Positions 1 through 11,700 of a stretch of 64,000 bases of DNA are shown here, piece after piece. Position 1 is the first letter of the stretch; every line of letters starts with the position of its first letter. This DNA is from Anoplopoma fimbria (lineage: Eukaryota > Chordata > Actinopteri > Perciformes > Anoplopomatidae). The DNA is taken from the NCBI RefSeq assembly GCF_027596085.1, contig NC_072467.1, forward strand, positions 4,558,361 through 4,622,360. Reading direction: 5' to 3'. Position numbers and translations under genes: made by a program. Under the pieces are notes generated by a model that searched no databases, was not told the DNA's origin, and was given only the letters and a program-made list of their open reading frames with translations.

Positions 1-821
1 ACAGCTATGACCAGATACACACATGTGCACACAGACAGACCACAAAATCTGATCGTTTTGGAACCATCAATATCTTTGAACTACCATCACTGACATAAGA
101 AGACACACACAAATAGAAACCTTTAAACACCCCATGATACTAAGTGCATGCTAGTTTTGTGGTCCAGTGGCAGTCGGTGAGTGAGGAAGGACAAACACAT
201 CTCATTACATGAGACTAAGAGTCTGCTTGGAGAGCTGAATGTGGATGACCCTGTTAAATGGCGGACAGCGGGGCTGTTTGTCTAGACGAAGGCTGTCTAG
301 AGACATTGATTTCAGACAGCAGACCAATGGACTGACAATCACTGAGTAAAGACTGAGTGTTTTTCCGAGCAGTTCTTCTTTGTGGAGGAGAAACTGGTTT
401 CACTAAAACACTACAGTAATGTAGCATTTGATTCAGGGACTGAAACTAAACATATGTTTAAGGCCCATCTACTGTTATTCATGGGGGTCATATGTGCATC
501 TTTTGCTAGTGTAAGGGAAAATGAAGGATGAAAATGTGGAATCACCTGACATTTTGAGAACCATATACGTCTTCCCTCCCCATACAAATTATCTCAATCT
601 TATGTTATTTTTCCCGAATTTTAACAGTGTAGATCAAAGTTATAAACTTGAAAATAAGCTTGAAGGTTCTCAGTCACTGTAGTCACTACACAAGCCTGAA
701 ATATTCACATCATCGTTTTGTGATAACCGAATGGAAAATAACGGTCTCCTTGATGATTTTTAGTTGTAACCACATTGTCATCCTTCTCTCAAAATTAAAA
801 AAGAAAAAATATAAATTTTAC
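1..821 (-). other. shank3-like intron, gene-proximal part
   Basis: This is AT-rich intronic sequence downstream (in transcript order) of the candidate exon at 822-887. I see no further exon, RNA gene or clear repeat. The second half of the SH3 domain (family motif VLSIGEGGFWEG) is not encoded here, so it must lie below position 1. Confidence 0.6.
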
Positions 822-887
822 CTTCATGTTCATCATCATTAATGTCATTGGCATAATCGTCATCGTCTTCATTATAGTGGTTTTCAG
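822..887 (-). CDS. Candidate acidic cassette exon inside the SH3 domain of the shank3-like gene
   Basis: On the minus strand, 66 bp sit between an acceptor (TGCCTTGTAG) and a donor (GTAAAATTTA). A branch-point-like TATTAAT lies about 20 nt upstream, but the pyrimidine tract is weak. Entered in phase 1, as the SH3 exon at 5328-5508 leaves it, the exon has no stop and exits in phase 1. It would therefore insert exactly 22 residues between the Lys and Val of the SH3 motif GERVK-V without altering either neighbour. The peptide runs from AENHYNEDDDD to NDDEHE and has 11 Asp/Glu, no Lys or Arg, and several Asn. I know of no such insert in mammalian SHANK SH3 domains, where this point falls in a core beta strand. 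The DNA is CAT/ATC-rich, so it may be a chance open frame in a decayed trinucleotide repeat. The call rests on splice signals and phase only. Confidence 0.4.
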
Positions 888-3800
888 CTACAAGGCATCA
901 CATAAATTAATACATAAATCATAAAAAAGTTTTCATTTTAGAGCAAATATGTTATTACTGTAAATGGTACAAGTAGACACATGAATCGAATCCTTTTGTT
1001 GAACCTAAATATAGTTATTGCTATCTACAGTTAAGTTACTAGCACTATCCCACCACAACATACTGTATGTTACCACTTTATGCAGAAAACAAAATATATG
1101 AGAGAGCAAAAAGACATTGGAGTTTACTCAGTATGCAAGTCAATCTTTGAGAGGGAGGAAAGAATTGTGAGTTCAACAGATGATTTGAACAAAATAATTC
1201 CATATTATATGTATTTGAGCAGCAATAGGTATTCTCACACTCGTAATGATCAAAGCTGCATGCTCACATGTGGCACTCTAAATCCCCTGAGCACAAACTC
1301 AAACTGAGAGCAGAGTCACCAGTGCTATTTGACCTGGAAGTGAATGGTCATCTTGTTAAAACTACCCTCTACTTTCAAAATAAAAGCTGAGACAGTAGCA
1401 TTCTTTAGTAGCAAATCACCAAATGTATATAAAGCACAGTAACTGTATTTTCATAAAAAAATCAAATTGTGTAAACACTAAATGAATAATATCACATATA
1501 CATTGTTTGCAAAGTATCTATTTTATATACAGTCCTAATGGCAGGGTCCTTTTAAGAGCCAATTTAATTTAAATGTATTTACTAGCTTTATATCAAAGTG
1601 TCTTTGTTAAGTCGTGTGGAATTTTTGAACCAGAGGTCGTTTTTTAAATTTTAACAGAGAAAGTTATTAGAACTATTTTAAGAAAAACATTTATATGTGA
1701 GGACTATTGTCACCACTTAGCTGAATGCTGCCCAAAGTAATCTGGTGAGCCTCATAGTCAATGGTTGGGTTAACTGAGATCGGATCCAACTCTATGTAGG
1801 ATTAAAAAAAAAACAACGGTTCAAACAGAAAATAACAATACAACTATTAAGAACATTTGCTTTTTAATGCAATTTCATGTGGGTCTTTTATGGCTGTGGG
1901 TTTTTATGTTGTTTGTGAGCCCCAGACAATTCTCCTTCATTTTGTGATATAAAATAAACATTTTTGAATCTTGAATCCTGAATTTTAGCTAAATTCAGAA
2001 TGATATTATTTTCTGAATAGGTGTGGCAAAAATGCAACTGGCGATACGGGGATCAGTTGAATTGCCAGAATTTGGCTGAAGTTGAACTTTAAATGCAGAT
2101 CCACACAATCTCAAGTGCTTAATAGCTGCCAAAACAGTCTCAACATATGTGCGCATGATCAGGATTGCACTCAAATCTGATTCTGATTTGCTCTTATAAG
2201 TCTGTGCCTGTGATTCTTAAAGATTGACTTGACTGACTAGCCCTTAGAATTTGCATGCACTCTCACAAATATTTTTTCAATAAACCTCAATACCGCTACA
2301 GCATAGATTACATACTGGATAATTCTGATCATTTTTATGGGGAATCTTAACAGGAAATGACTAAAAGGAGTTTTTAATGTTAGCTGGCTTTTTTGTACAC
2401 TGCAAGAATATAGTAATGCTGTGTAAAAAGACCCTTCAGTTTACGTAAAATGGAGTTTGGAATTTAAAAGCACTCAACAGCTGCAAAATGAAGCTGTTTA
2501 AACAGCTTGCTCTTGTTTTCTACTCAAATTGCAGTAAGCAACAGCCAACTAATAATCAGAATATCAAGACTTCGAACGAAGCGCTATGTGAAGCTTTGCT
2601 ATAATGCTTTACGCTATTTACCATCTGAGTCAAGATTGTCGTCCATCACTACAACTACAAGAAAACAAGAAATCTTTTTATTGTGCAATTCCTAAATCTT
2701 CCAGAATCTTTTGTTAAAAATGGCTAAGCTATCAACACACTTGACAAGGAATGTGCTAGAACTAAATCAATGGTCTTCATTAACCTACACAGGGCGACAC
2801 ATCTCTCTCTGTACAGCATACAATATTCCTGGCCACCAATCTGTCCTACTAACAGGTGAGCTAATAGACATTTATGCTAATGCTTGTAGGTATAGATGCT
2901 AACACACGACACACACACAGACACTTACAAATACAACCAGACAAATAATTTAGCGAGATTTACCCAGTCTGATCTCATTAGAAAGATGCTCCTGTGGTAT
3001 GGCTGGTGATTAAAAAGGTGTGGGAACAGTAACCGGAAGACAGAGATGAGTGTATGAGTGACTGTGTATATATCTGTTTGTGTTTGGGGGGTTATAGAGC
3101 CTGATTATCTAACTATAACTGAATCATCAACATATTTTTAGTCTGAAGCAGTATCAGAGTTAGCTTCAGGGTACAAATACTTATGTTATATTTACTTCAC
3201 TTACATAAACATTCACACGCTCACATGTAAGTGAAGGTCTCTTTCAATTGCCCTAAAGGTGAAGATGTTTTTTGATTCGCTCGTCACCTTATTCAAGAGG
3301 CTGAGACATGAAAATATAAATAAATAAATCCTCCTATCGTCTCCTCTCTCTTTCAGCCGCCTCTTGTCCTCCATTGCAAATGAGCCCTATTACTATTAGA
3401 AACTCATCCATTTATGAATGCAGATGAGATGAAATGCCTTTTTTTTTTTATCAAACCAAGGGTCATCCATCCTTATAGGAAGTGGCTTTTCAGGCCTAGC
3501 CTCTGTGCACAAGGATTGGTCATTCCCTGCTAGGATTACATGCATTAAACAGATTTTGGTTACCTTAACAAACCTTACACATAGAACCTGAACTGCAGGG
3601 GCTTAAAGATGTTCAACAACCAGTTGACATCAGTGACGTATTTCTCAAACTACATCCCAGGACTACAGAAGCATAGTGAATGCAACACAGTAATGGTGCT
3701 GATGGCCAGTGTTGCATATCACAGCCAGATGGTTTACTTGGCTGGGCCATGGTGCTGGCAGCCATGTGACTGTAAGCTTGTTTCCTACATGGCCAACGTG

Positions 3801-5327
3801 GAAGAACAGCAAAACACTGTGTGTTCACATTAGTGGCAGGGTTATGGATTCAGCTGCACCGACAGAAAAGCCTGTGACAGCAGATCCATTCAGTAGATGG
3901 TGGCATACTGGCTGCTGTTGAGTCATCACATTTCCGATAACATTTGTGTCAACATCAGTATGCATCACTGTTTTCAGACAATGCTGTATCACTTGGTTTT
4001 GTTCAGCAAAAACATGAGTCTGAATTGCTGAATCTGAATTATTTATCATCTGTATTATTAATTCCTGTGTAAATGGCAGGTGTGTTTCCATAAAACAGAC
4101 ACAATACTATAAAGATGAGACATCAAAGCATATAGGAGAAGGGCTACTATTAAACGTTTTTAAGGTCAGAGAAGCTGGAATATAGAAAACATCTACTGTA
4201 GAAATGGGTGGGAATACTTCAGTATGTATCCAGGCAGAGAGTAGGGTTCTTGTTAGTGGGTTAAGACTAGTGGTTGTGTGTTGTTTACTACTGAAAGTTT
4301 CTGAGAAAGAGGGAGAGAGAGATAAGAATATTTGTGTGTGAGGTTGTTTGCAAAAAATCCAAATTGAAATTCCAAATTGACCCTTAATCTGTACTTCCTG
4401 TGCCTCTGTAGATCTGAAAGGAACATGAGAGGTCTCAGCATGAGTGCGACAGCTCTCTCTCTCCGGCCTTTCTGAGGACAAGAGGGAACTGTTTCCATTA
4501 GGCTAATGTGAGTTTGATCCATGGTGATGTATGTGAAGTGGCAGGATGTAGGGTGTGGGGTCAATGTGAAGCTGGGTGTCTGTGGACAGGTGATAAGAGG
4601 AGGGACAAAAGCAGTTATATGTTCAGGGGGAAGAAGGACAGAGGGTGTGTATGCATACCAACAACCAACAGCACACGGGACCCGTTTGAATTTGCATGCC
4701 CTCTCCTTGAAGTAATCACAGATTTATACTGAGATTGCACACATATCTCAAGTGGATTCAAACAGGGCCAGGAACTAATTGCTACACTGTAGGTGTAGTG
4801 TAGAGACACTGAGGTGTATGGGAGAGGTACAGGGTGAGAAGAATATTATGGAGTTTACCTTCTACGTCATTACAGTCATAGTCTTGAGTGAAGCGTTGAT
4901 GGAGAGACAAAAGCACACACACAAACACATGAAAGCGAAGCCACTGCACCTCTGTGTAAAGCAGAAAACAGCACATTTACAAATGGATGAAATGACAATT
5001 CACCATGTCAAGCTCAAACAACACCGAAATGACTTCCAGGTTGAGTGATTACACAACTGCTTTGCAGCCAAAAAACATAGTGAAGTAATGGTATGCTTTG
5101 TATCCAAGATGTATGAGAGCACAAGAACGTCTGCTCTTTTATTCTGCAACTAACCCATCACTGACATGAGAGCCGCATGTAGCCACAAACTTTGAAGAGA
5201 TCCTAAACATAACTAGTAGTGATGAAATACAGAATATTAACAGCAGCATAGTCCAGAAGCAGTAGCTTACAGAGTTAGGTTAAGTGAGGCAATGAAACAT
5301 GTACACGAACAATAGCTGACAACCTAC
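888..5327 (-). other. shank3-like intron, 4.4 kb
   Basis: This intron lies between the SH3 exon and the candidate acidic exon. It is mostly AT-rich, with short CA runs near 2909-2925 and 4915-4930. Short open frames on both strands (for example 4107-4564) have no recognisable motif and no supporting splice context. No RNA gene is seen. Confidence 0.7.
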
Positions 5328-5508
5328 CTTTGACTCTCTCTCCTCGGTTGAGTTGGATCTCTCCCTCCCCTTGTGGCGTGTAGGGCTTGACCACAATGAA
5401 GGTACGTCCCGGGACAGCACTGTAGAGTTTACGTTTGGGCCCACGGGGGCCCGTCAGTGCCGGAGGCGTGTGATGAGGGGGCTTGGGTCTCTCTGCACTG
5501 AGCCAGGG
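5328..5508 (-). CDS. shank3: shank3-like exon: proline-rich lead-in and first half of SH3 domain
   Basis: This exon encodes the end of the linker (PWLSAERPKPPHHTPPALTG) followed by the SHANK signature GPKRKLYSAVPGR and the first SH3 strands (FIVVKPYTPQGEGEIQL, GERVK). The acceptor is TTTGTTTACAG and the donor is AAAG/GTAGGTTG; the 181 bp enter in phase 0 and exit in phase 1. The final G is the first base of the Val codon of the family motif VKVLSIGEGG, whose remainder lies outside the window. In SHANK proteins this module sits between the ankyrin repeats and PDZ at the postsynaptic density. Arg-Gly-Pro-Lys before RKLYSAVPGR fits SHANK3 and SHANK2 better than SHANK1. The minus-strand frame upstream of the acceptor stays open for a while but has no convincing start, so I treat the exon as internal. 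Confidence 0.95.
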
Positions 5509-6176
5509 CTGTAAACAAACACATATGTTACTGTGGTGATTCCAGGGAGCTGGTAACTGAAGCCTGTGGTCACCGACATGGTTGTCAGCGGGACAGCAAC
5601 CTGGTGACGCTGGCCAGGGAGGGATTCATTCACAAGTCCAAGTGCCTGTCGATCAACAGTTAACAATCAGTGTTCCATGGGAGAGTCATGAGAGGGGAGT
5701 GCACTTCTCCCAACCACTCTCTCCTCCTCCTCTTATTCACTCTCTTCCTTCTTCAATAGCACAGACAATACCCTTTTTGCTTCCTTTTACCCTCTCCTTC
5801 TATCTCTCCCCTCTCCCCCGCATCCTAACCGAGGTAGAAGCAAAAAATGTTTCACGATAAGAGGGACTGCACTGTGTCCTTCTCTGTGTGGGTCTGTCAG
5901 ATCCGTCTGGAAGCCCCCCTTAGTCAAACACATCCTGAGTTGGGGCTCCAGAAGAAGCCCCCTCCAGAGAGGGGGAGTGATCCCTGTGAGTCCCCCAGTT
6001 CCAGCTGCTCCAAGCTGGGTTACAGATCCTGCCTCGTCCTTGAGTCCTGGTACCCCAGCTGTGGAGGAGAGAGGCTGGGTCTGCTCCCCGACTCCCGCTC
6101 CTTCTCCTGGGAGTCCCGCCGCGTCTGCCTCTCCTCTCCTCTCCCCTCCACCCCTCACATGCACACGCTCGCTCAC

Positions 6177-6240
6177 TCACACTCACACTCACACACACTC
6201 CTACAATGCTGCTGCTGCTGCTGCTGAGGCTGCTGCTGCT
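6177..6240 (+). repeat. CACTCA-type repeat and GCT trinucleotide run
   Basis: A run of CACTCA/CACACT units is followed at 6209-6226 by six GCT repeats, and after GAG by further GCTs to about 6240. It lies inside the GC-richer block. It is a simple-sequence tract. Confidence 0.85.
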
Positions 6241-6517
6241 CTCCGTGGCTCCCCTACCCTTTGACGGCTCGCTCACACTCACACACCACAAGCCCTCTAT
6301 GTGCATTGTAGCCGTGCGCACAGGCACATACACAGACAGCCCCCTCCACTCCTGCTAACATTGCACCTCCGCTAGCATGGCATACGCCACCACCAGCATG
6401 GTGCTAACGCATCGCTGACACTCACATACACACACTAGTCCCAGAGCACGATTGATCTCCTGCTGCCTGTCTGCCTGCAAGCGTGCATTCGCCATGGCTC
6501 CCGGAGGCAGGCTGTAA

Positions 6518-6546
6518 GAGTATGTATGTGTGTGTGTGTGTGTGCT
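6518..6546 (+). repeat. Short TG microsatellite
   Basis: The run reads TATGTATG followed by about ten TG units, then GCTTGTGTG. It lies at the upstream edge (in transcript order) of the GC-richer block. Confidence 0.85.
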
Positions 6547-7490
6547 TGTGTGCAGTGGGGCGGGGGGCAAAAAGCTCCAGCCCATTTGGTTTAATTGTTA
6601 CTCCTCCCTCTTTCCCCTTGCCTTGAATCCCATCCTTGTTTCTCCCATTCTCTCACTTCCATTTCACCCTCTTATCCCTCTCCTCCTCAGCATTTTCTTC
6701 GCATTGCATCTTCACTCTCTCCCTCTCCTTCTCTCTCTGGCGGTTATTTCTAATACAGCAGCGACAGAGCTCCGCCTAGTCTTCATTCATCACTGTGGTA
6801 CTTTGCCACCACGCTGTAAGTTGCATTCAGCATCATTCTGCTGCTTGGGTTGACAAAGATTTCCCTCAAGCATATTTTGACATTCATCAAAAACCCATGT
6901 AAAACATATATATTAATCTATTTAATAAAATATGACACTCTTGTTAATCTGATCTAGTTTTTGCATGAGAGTAAGCTAGTGAATATTACAACTTGATTAT
7001 GAACAGGGACTTTTATGTTATTTTCTGCAACATTTCCTTTAAAGACCAGAAATCTGTGCCGTTCCTCCCACAGCAAGTTGCATGAGTCAGTTTATAGCCA
7101 TCATTCTTTCATTTACCTGATTCTAGCCGCAGATGCCCTTTAACCTTCATTTGTTTGTCCACCCCTTTCCTCATATCAAGCCTTGTTTGTCTCTTTCTTT
7201 CCCCAACTCGCTATTGCTTTTCTGGCTCTCCCCATTTCACACAGCCACTCTTTCTTTGTCCCCCCTCTCTATCGAAACAACGGCTTGCAGACGGCTTTCC
7301 AATTACCGCAGGGACTGAGGGGACTGGATAGCTGCCACATGTTAATGTCTGAGCATCGGCACTGAACATCAGCAGCACACACAGCAAAGAGGAGGGAGGG
7401 CTGGAGAAGCGGGGAAAGGAGACTATGTCAAAGTGATACAGAGAGCCCAAAGATTAGATCCCTTAAATGATATCTATTTCAATGACTCAA

Positions 7491-7725
7491 ATACATTACA
7501 TTACAGTCATTTAGCAGACGCTTTTATCCAAAGCGACTTACAATAAGTGTATTCAACATAGGTATTCAAGAGAACTACTAGTCACCAGAAGTCATAAGTG
7601 CATCTCCTTTCTTAAACAAGCCTCTAAAAGCATAAACCAGAGCAAAAGTATAGTGCAGAAGCAAATTACTACGAAAACAATAAGTGCAACAAACTAATAC
7701 GAATGCAATAAGTGCTACGAGGAAG
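7491..7725 (-). mobile_element. Teleost interspersed repeat sharing the SINE tail
   Basis: The segment starts with ATTACATTACAGTCATTTAG and continues through CAGACGCTTTTATCCAAAGC and GACTTACAATAAGTG. This is the reverse complement of the tail of the full SINE at 57079-57360. It is followed not by the tRNA-derived head but by about 170 bp of different sequence with repeated AATAAGTGCAAC/AATAAGTGCTACG motifs. It is a decayed member of a highly copied fish repeat; the exact family cannot be named by eye. Confidence 0.65.
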
Positions 7726-8752
7726 GCTCAGGGTAGGAGGCAAATCTGCCTCCTCCACTCACACACCTCTGCCACAGCATACACCTCCTGTAAGGTTATG
7801 TACACAGCTTGACCTCAGCTGCTCCCTGCACTTGAGCTGCTGACAGTCGGGTTGACATGTTATCAATGTGTCAGGCAGGAGGTAGGGGGTGGAGATTGTT
7901 CCCGCTTGTATCTCGTCTTTAATGACCAGTTTGTGTTTCAGGGGATGAGGCTTAAATTGCCAATTGCACTTCAACATTTTTAATAACAATACTGAACAAC
8001 ATTTGCCATTGATCAGATATCGGAAATTCAAAAACATCCAAATCTATGATATGTGATATGCTTAAATGTCTTTTATCAATTTTATTACATTTCTACAATC
8101 CGATTTCTGCTCTCTTTACATTTACCTTGTAAGATTTGACCATTTCTAATTTGAAAGCAATTTCTGTAGGATGCTCTTTAACTTTTAAGTTACCATTAGA
8201 ATAATTAATATCATAGTTTGTACCTGAGTTGGTAATATCTCAGACTGCACTGCTACATTATTACATATCCTCTCTTGCTGTAATACATTTGGAAGAGTGT
8301 TACAGAAGGCTTTGTTCAGTTATTTTGAAATCAGACCAAATGAGAGCAAAGAGCAGACTCTCCTTAGTGTAATCGTATATTTCTCATCTGCATTCAAGAG
8401 GGACAGGACTAATACTCAGTGTTCTTGCCTTTCTCCAGAGTTATATATCTGATATTTTTGCAAGGGTTTCATGTCTATTTTCATAGTCCATAGTCATAGT
8501 CCTGTTGGATACTGGATATGAAAAGGTATTCTAGAACAATGCATCAATATTATTTCAGTGTGATTGCTTTTTTTCTTGCTTCATATGCATGCAAGTATTG
8601 GTGTTACAATTCTCCATTTTCATATGCAAACTTGCAACCATTTATTTTCTTGCTTACTTTGCTTTGTTGTATCTTTTTTCTCTTTCCCTCCTTTCACTGT
8701 GCCTCATTATAAGTAGCTTCTACCAGATACATAGTAGGTTCCATTGCATGCG

Positions 8753-8792
8753 CACACACACACACGCACACACACATAAGTACACACACACA
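8753..8792 (+). repeat. Imperfect CA microsatellite
   Basis: CA units are interrupted by CG and TAAGTA between 8753 and 8792. Confidence 0.85.
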
Positions 8793-11700
8793 AACTTCTA
8801 ATGCAGTCTATTACAAAAGCTCCATGGTTTCCTAGGACACCAGCCCTGCCTCTGTAACGATGGCAACTGTCAATAAAAGGAAAATATACCCAACAAATGC
8901 ACTGATAAGAAGTTAATAATATGCACTTGGATCTCAATAACCGTCAATTTATCATATATAATTTGCCTTAAAATACACAGATTATTGTCCCAACTGATTT
9001 TCTCTGTAAATTCATGCATTCATGTCACACATTCAAGTCATCTCACCTAAACAAACAGTATACTACAGCAATTTAATTAGGTAGCCGTTAATCAGCTTAT
9101 ACAGTTTATAGTGACCTTGACCGAACATCATTTTATTGTATCTTTAACTGTATCTTTGAAACATGATTTTGTTGTTTGGTTCTCCGAAAAGTTATGTTGT
9201 TTTTTATAGCAGGAGTCAATATTGGGAAGAGCTAATTTAAACAAACTTCTCAGTTTTTGTGAATATATAGCTAGAGCTAAGCATGTTGATAAGGTTTTGA
9301 AGTAGATTTTTGTAAAAGTTCAAGAGCAAACATATGCATCTTATTTATAACATGGTTTTTTACCGCTTTACAGCTCTAAAATGAGTCTAGCTGCCTCAGT
9401 TTGTAGTCAAAATATATGAACTGCCTACATAGCTCTGAAGATGCAACTGCAAATGTCACAAAATGTCATTTACACAAATGCTTTCAAAATAAGCAGCTTG
9501 AGTGGAGCATTTTCTCACATGACTGCTCTGTCTTCTCAGGTAAATGGCTTTTCTCTCAAATAGCCCAGCTTTCTAAGGGGAGATGAGCACATTATAAACA
9601 AAGTCATAATCCTCATCACATTTTGCATCCTAATGATCATCTGTCTGTCCTTGCTTTGCTGCACTTGGATGAATATGTGCTGGCTCATTCTTTCTTGCGC
9701 AATGTGGGAGTGTGCATCGCTATAAAGGTGGAAGTATCATGAGGACTCATTGGGCAGAACATATTCAGGTTTGTACATGGACAGTTTATGCTTCAAAAAG
9801 ACTACCATTAATCAAAAATAGAAGTCAATTGGTGTGATCAACACGTAACCCTAAACTCCACCTAAATTTGAGATGGGGAGGAAAAAATAATTAGCCTAAT
9901 TGACAACATCCGTTTGCTTTGGCATCTTTTTCAGCCCAATATTCTCCGATAGTAAAATATTTGCTCTACACTTTCTTGCGTGTGCATTTGTTCAGATTTA
10001 CTGTATAAGAAAACTTATCTATGTGGTGTAAGGAAAGTCTTCCCTACTAAGCTTTTTAATGACCAAACTATAGTCTCATGGCTCGGATAGCATTTACACT
10101 GCTTATCTTTATGTAGCAACAGAGCCGATGTATATATACTGTTGAAAAAACGTTTGGAGAAACTCTGGCTCCAAAAGGCTCTAAGTGCTGAATGAAGTTG
10201 ACGAAGACTTCTGACAAAGTCCCTAAGGGTGTGTGGAGGGAATATGGGGAACTAAGAAAGAATCTGGGATTGAAAGGTGTATCGAAGCACCGCCTGCAGT
10301 GATGTAGGTGTTCTACTGGACTGTCATGGTGAAGAGAGAGCTGAACCTAAAGGCGAGGCTCTCAGTTTATCTATGTTACACCCGTCACCTATGGTCATGA
10401 GCTCTAGAAACTATCAGCAAGCAGGAGTTAATGGCTACAAGAAGGCAATTTGTTTCCTTCCCAGGGTCTCTGGGCTCCCCCTCAGGGATATAGTGAAGGA
10501 CTTAGATATGCAAAAGGAGCTCCAGGTAAAAACCTGAGCACATCCAACTGAAGGATACATCAAGGAAGACACATAACACGCTCCATGGATTACACATCCA
10601 ATCTGTCCTGGGAACGCATAGAAATCCACCAGGAAGAGCATTAGGATTTGGCTCGCAAGAGGGACATCAAGGCTACCATGTTATCCTACTGTTACCACAA
10701 CATGGACGGCATTGTGTGGCGGAAGATGCTTAAGAGGAGTTAAGGTACCTAAACTAGTGGCATGATACGGTATTTGTAAACTATATCCACATTGTTTAAT
10801 GCATTCAGACCTTATGTGTGGCCAGGTGAGTGCAGAGAGCATCAGTGTTTTAAACAAAGAGGGAGGATAAAATGCTAAAGAGATTAATGTAAGCCTATCA
10901 GCATCACCCTCTGACACAAATTATGATATGCAAAGACCAATACTACTGTGCCCTCCTTTGATGTGGATTCTCCACAGGTGAAGCAGAAGAAGCTTAACTC
11001 TTCTCCTCCTCTTCCTGTCCTCCTTTCTTCTCTGTGTAGCTCAGCCCTTTGGCTGTGTTCACACACCATGTACAATCTACACACCGGCAGCCACTTGTGA
11101 AACTAATGCAAAGAAAGAGAGGAGAGGTGAGGAGAACAGCAACAAACAAAGAATTAAAAAGAGGGAAGGGAACGTGACACCCCAATGTGGGGCTTGTTGC
11201 CATTATTCTTCACATGATGGGTCAGGATACAGCACATAAGCAGGTTATGACAGTTTCTTGCTCCTTGGCACCACTAGCGTAACAACATTTTCAAGTAATG
11301 TTGTATACATCTTCATTTGAAAAGAGGATTTAGCCCCCCGCCTTCAAATCTCCTCCCCTACTATTCAGATAAAGGCTAGCAGGACCTTATCTGGACATTA
11401 AAACATTTGTCCAACCAATGGCCTGCTGTGTAGGGATTTTACAACCTGTGCTGGAAACACTTTTCTCAGAAAACAACGTACATATCTCTTGCCCAAACCG
11501 CAGTCAGATATCATGCAATAATTGTTTTCAGATTTAAGAAATACTGGCATAAAAGTGATATCACTATGACAATTACAAAGGAAGTTGGATATGGAAAAGA
11601 TAATAGTTGTTTATCATCTGCTCTGTAACATAATATTTGTCTATCTTTCAGCTTCAGATATTTTCTTCCAAACCAATACTGATAGCTAGGTCCTTAAGTG

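Larger units (their letters stand above)
5660..6570 (-). promoter_or_regulatory. Candidate intragenic promoter / alternative first-exon region
   Basis: This block is clearly richer in G+C and CpG than the surrounding intron (for example GTCCCGCCGCGTC near 6113-6125, and CpGs at 6230-6320, 6365-6415 and 6478-6505). It ends about 150 bp upstream of the SH3 exon in transcript order. On the minus strand it is strongly purine-rich in places and holds long open frames (5787-6176 and 5920-6333) with Arg/Gly/Ser-rich translations that look like GC-rich 5' leader rather than protein. Mammalian SHANK3 is known to have several intragenic promoters with CpG islands that give shorter isoforms. A promoter here would make transcripts starting at SH3. 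No core promoter motif or matching start codon in the SH3 frame was found, so this is an inference from composition and position. Confidence 0.3.

Noticed and set aside
4107..4564. Overlapping minus-strand open frames of 124 and 103 codons
   Set aside because: Composition and lack of motifs suggest chance frames, and they fit neither the SH3 phase nor splice signals of the host gene.
5787..6333. Minus-strand Arg/Gly/Ser-rich open frames of 129 and 137 codons
   Set aside because: They have no recognised motif and overlap in different frames, as expected of a GC-rich, low-stop region. They may be untranslated leader of an internal transcript, not coding.
10140..10680. Possible coding or transposon fragment (CCCAGGGTCTCTGGGCTCCC segment)
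   Set aside because: One motif loosely recalls a common fish repeat, but the surrounding sequence does not continue the match, so no element is called.
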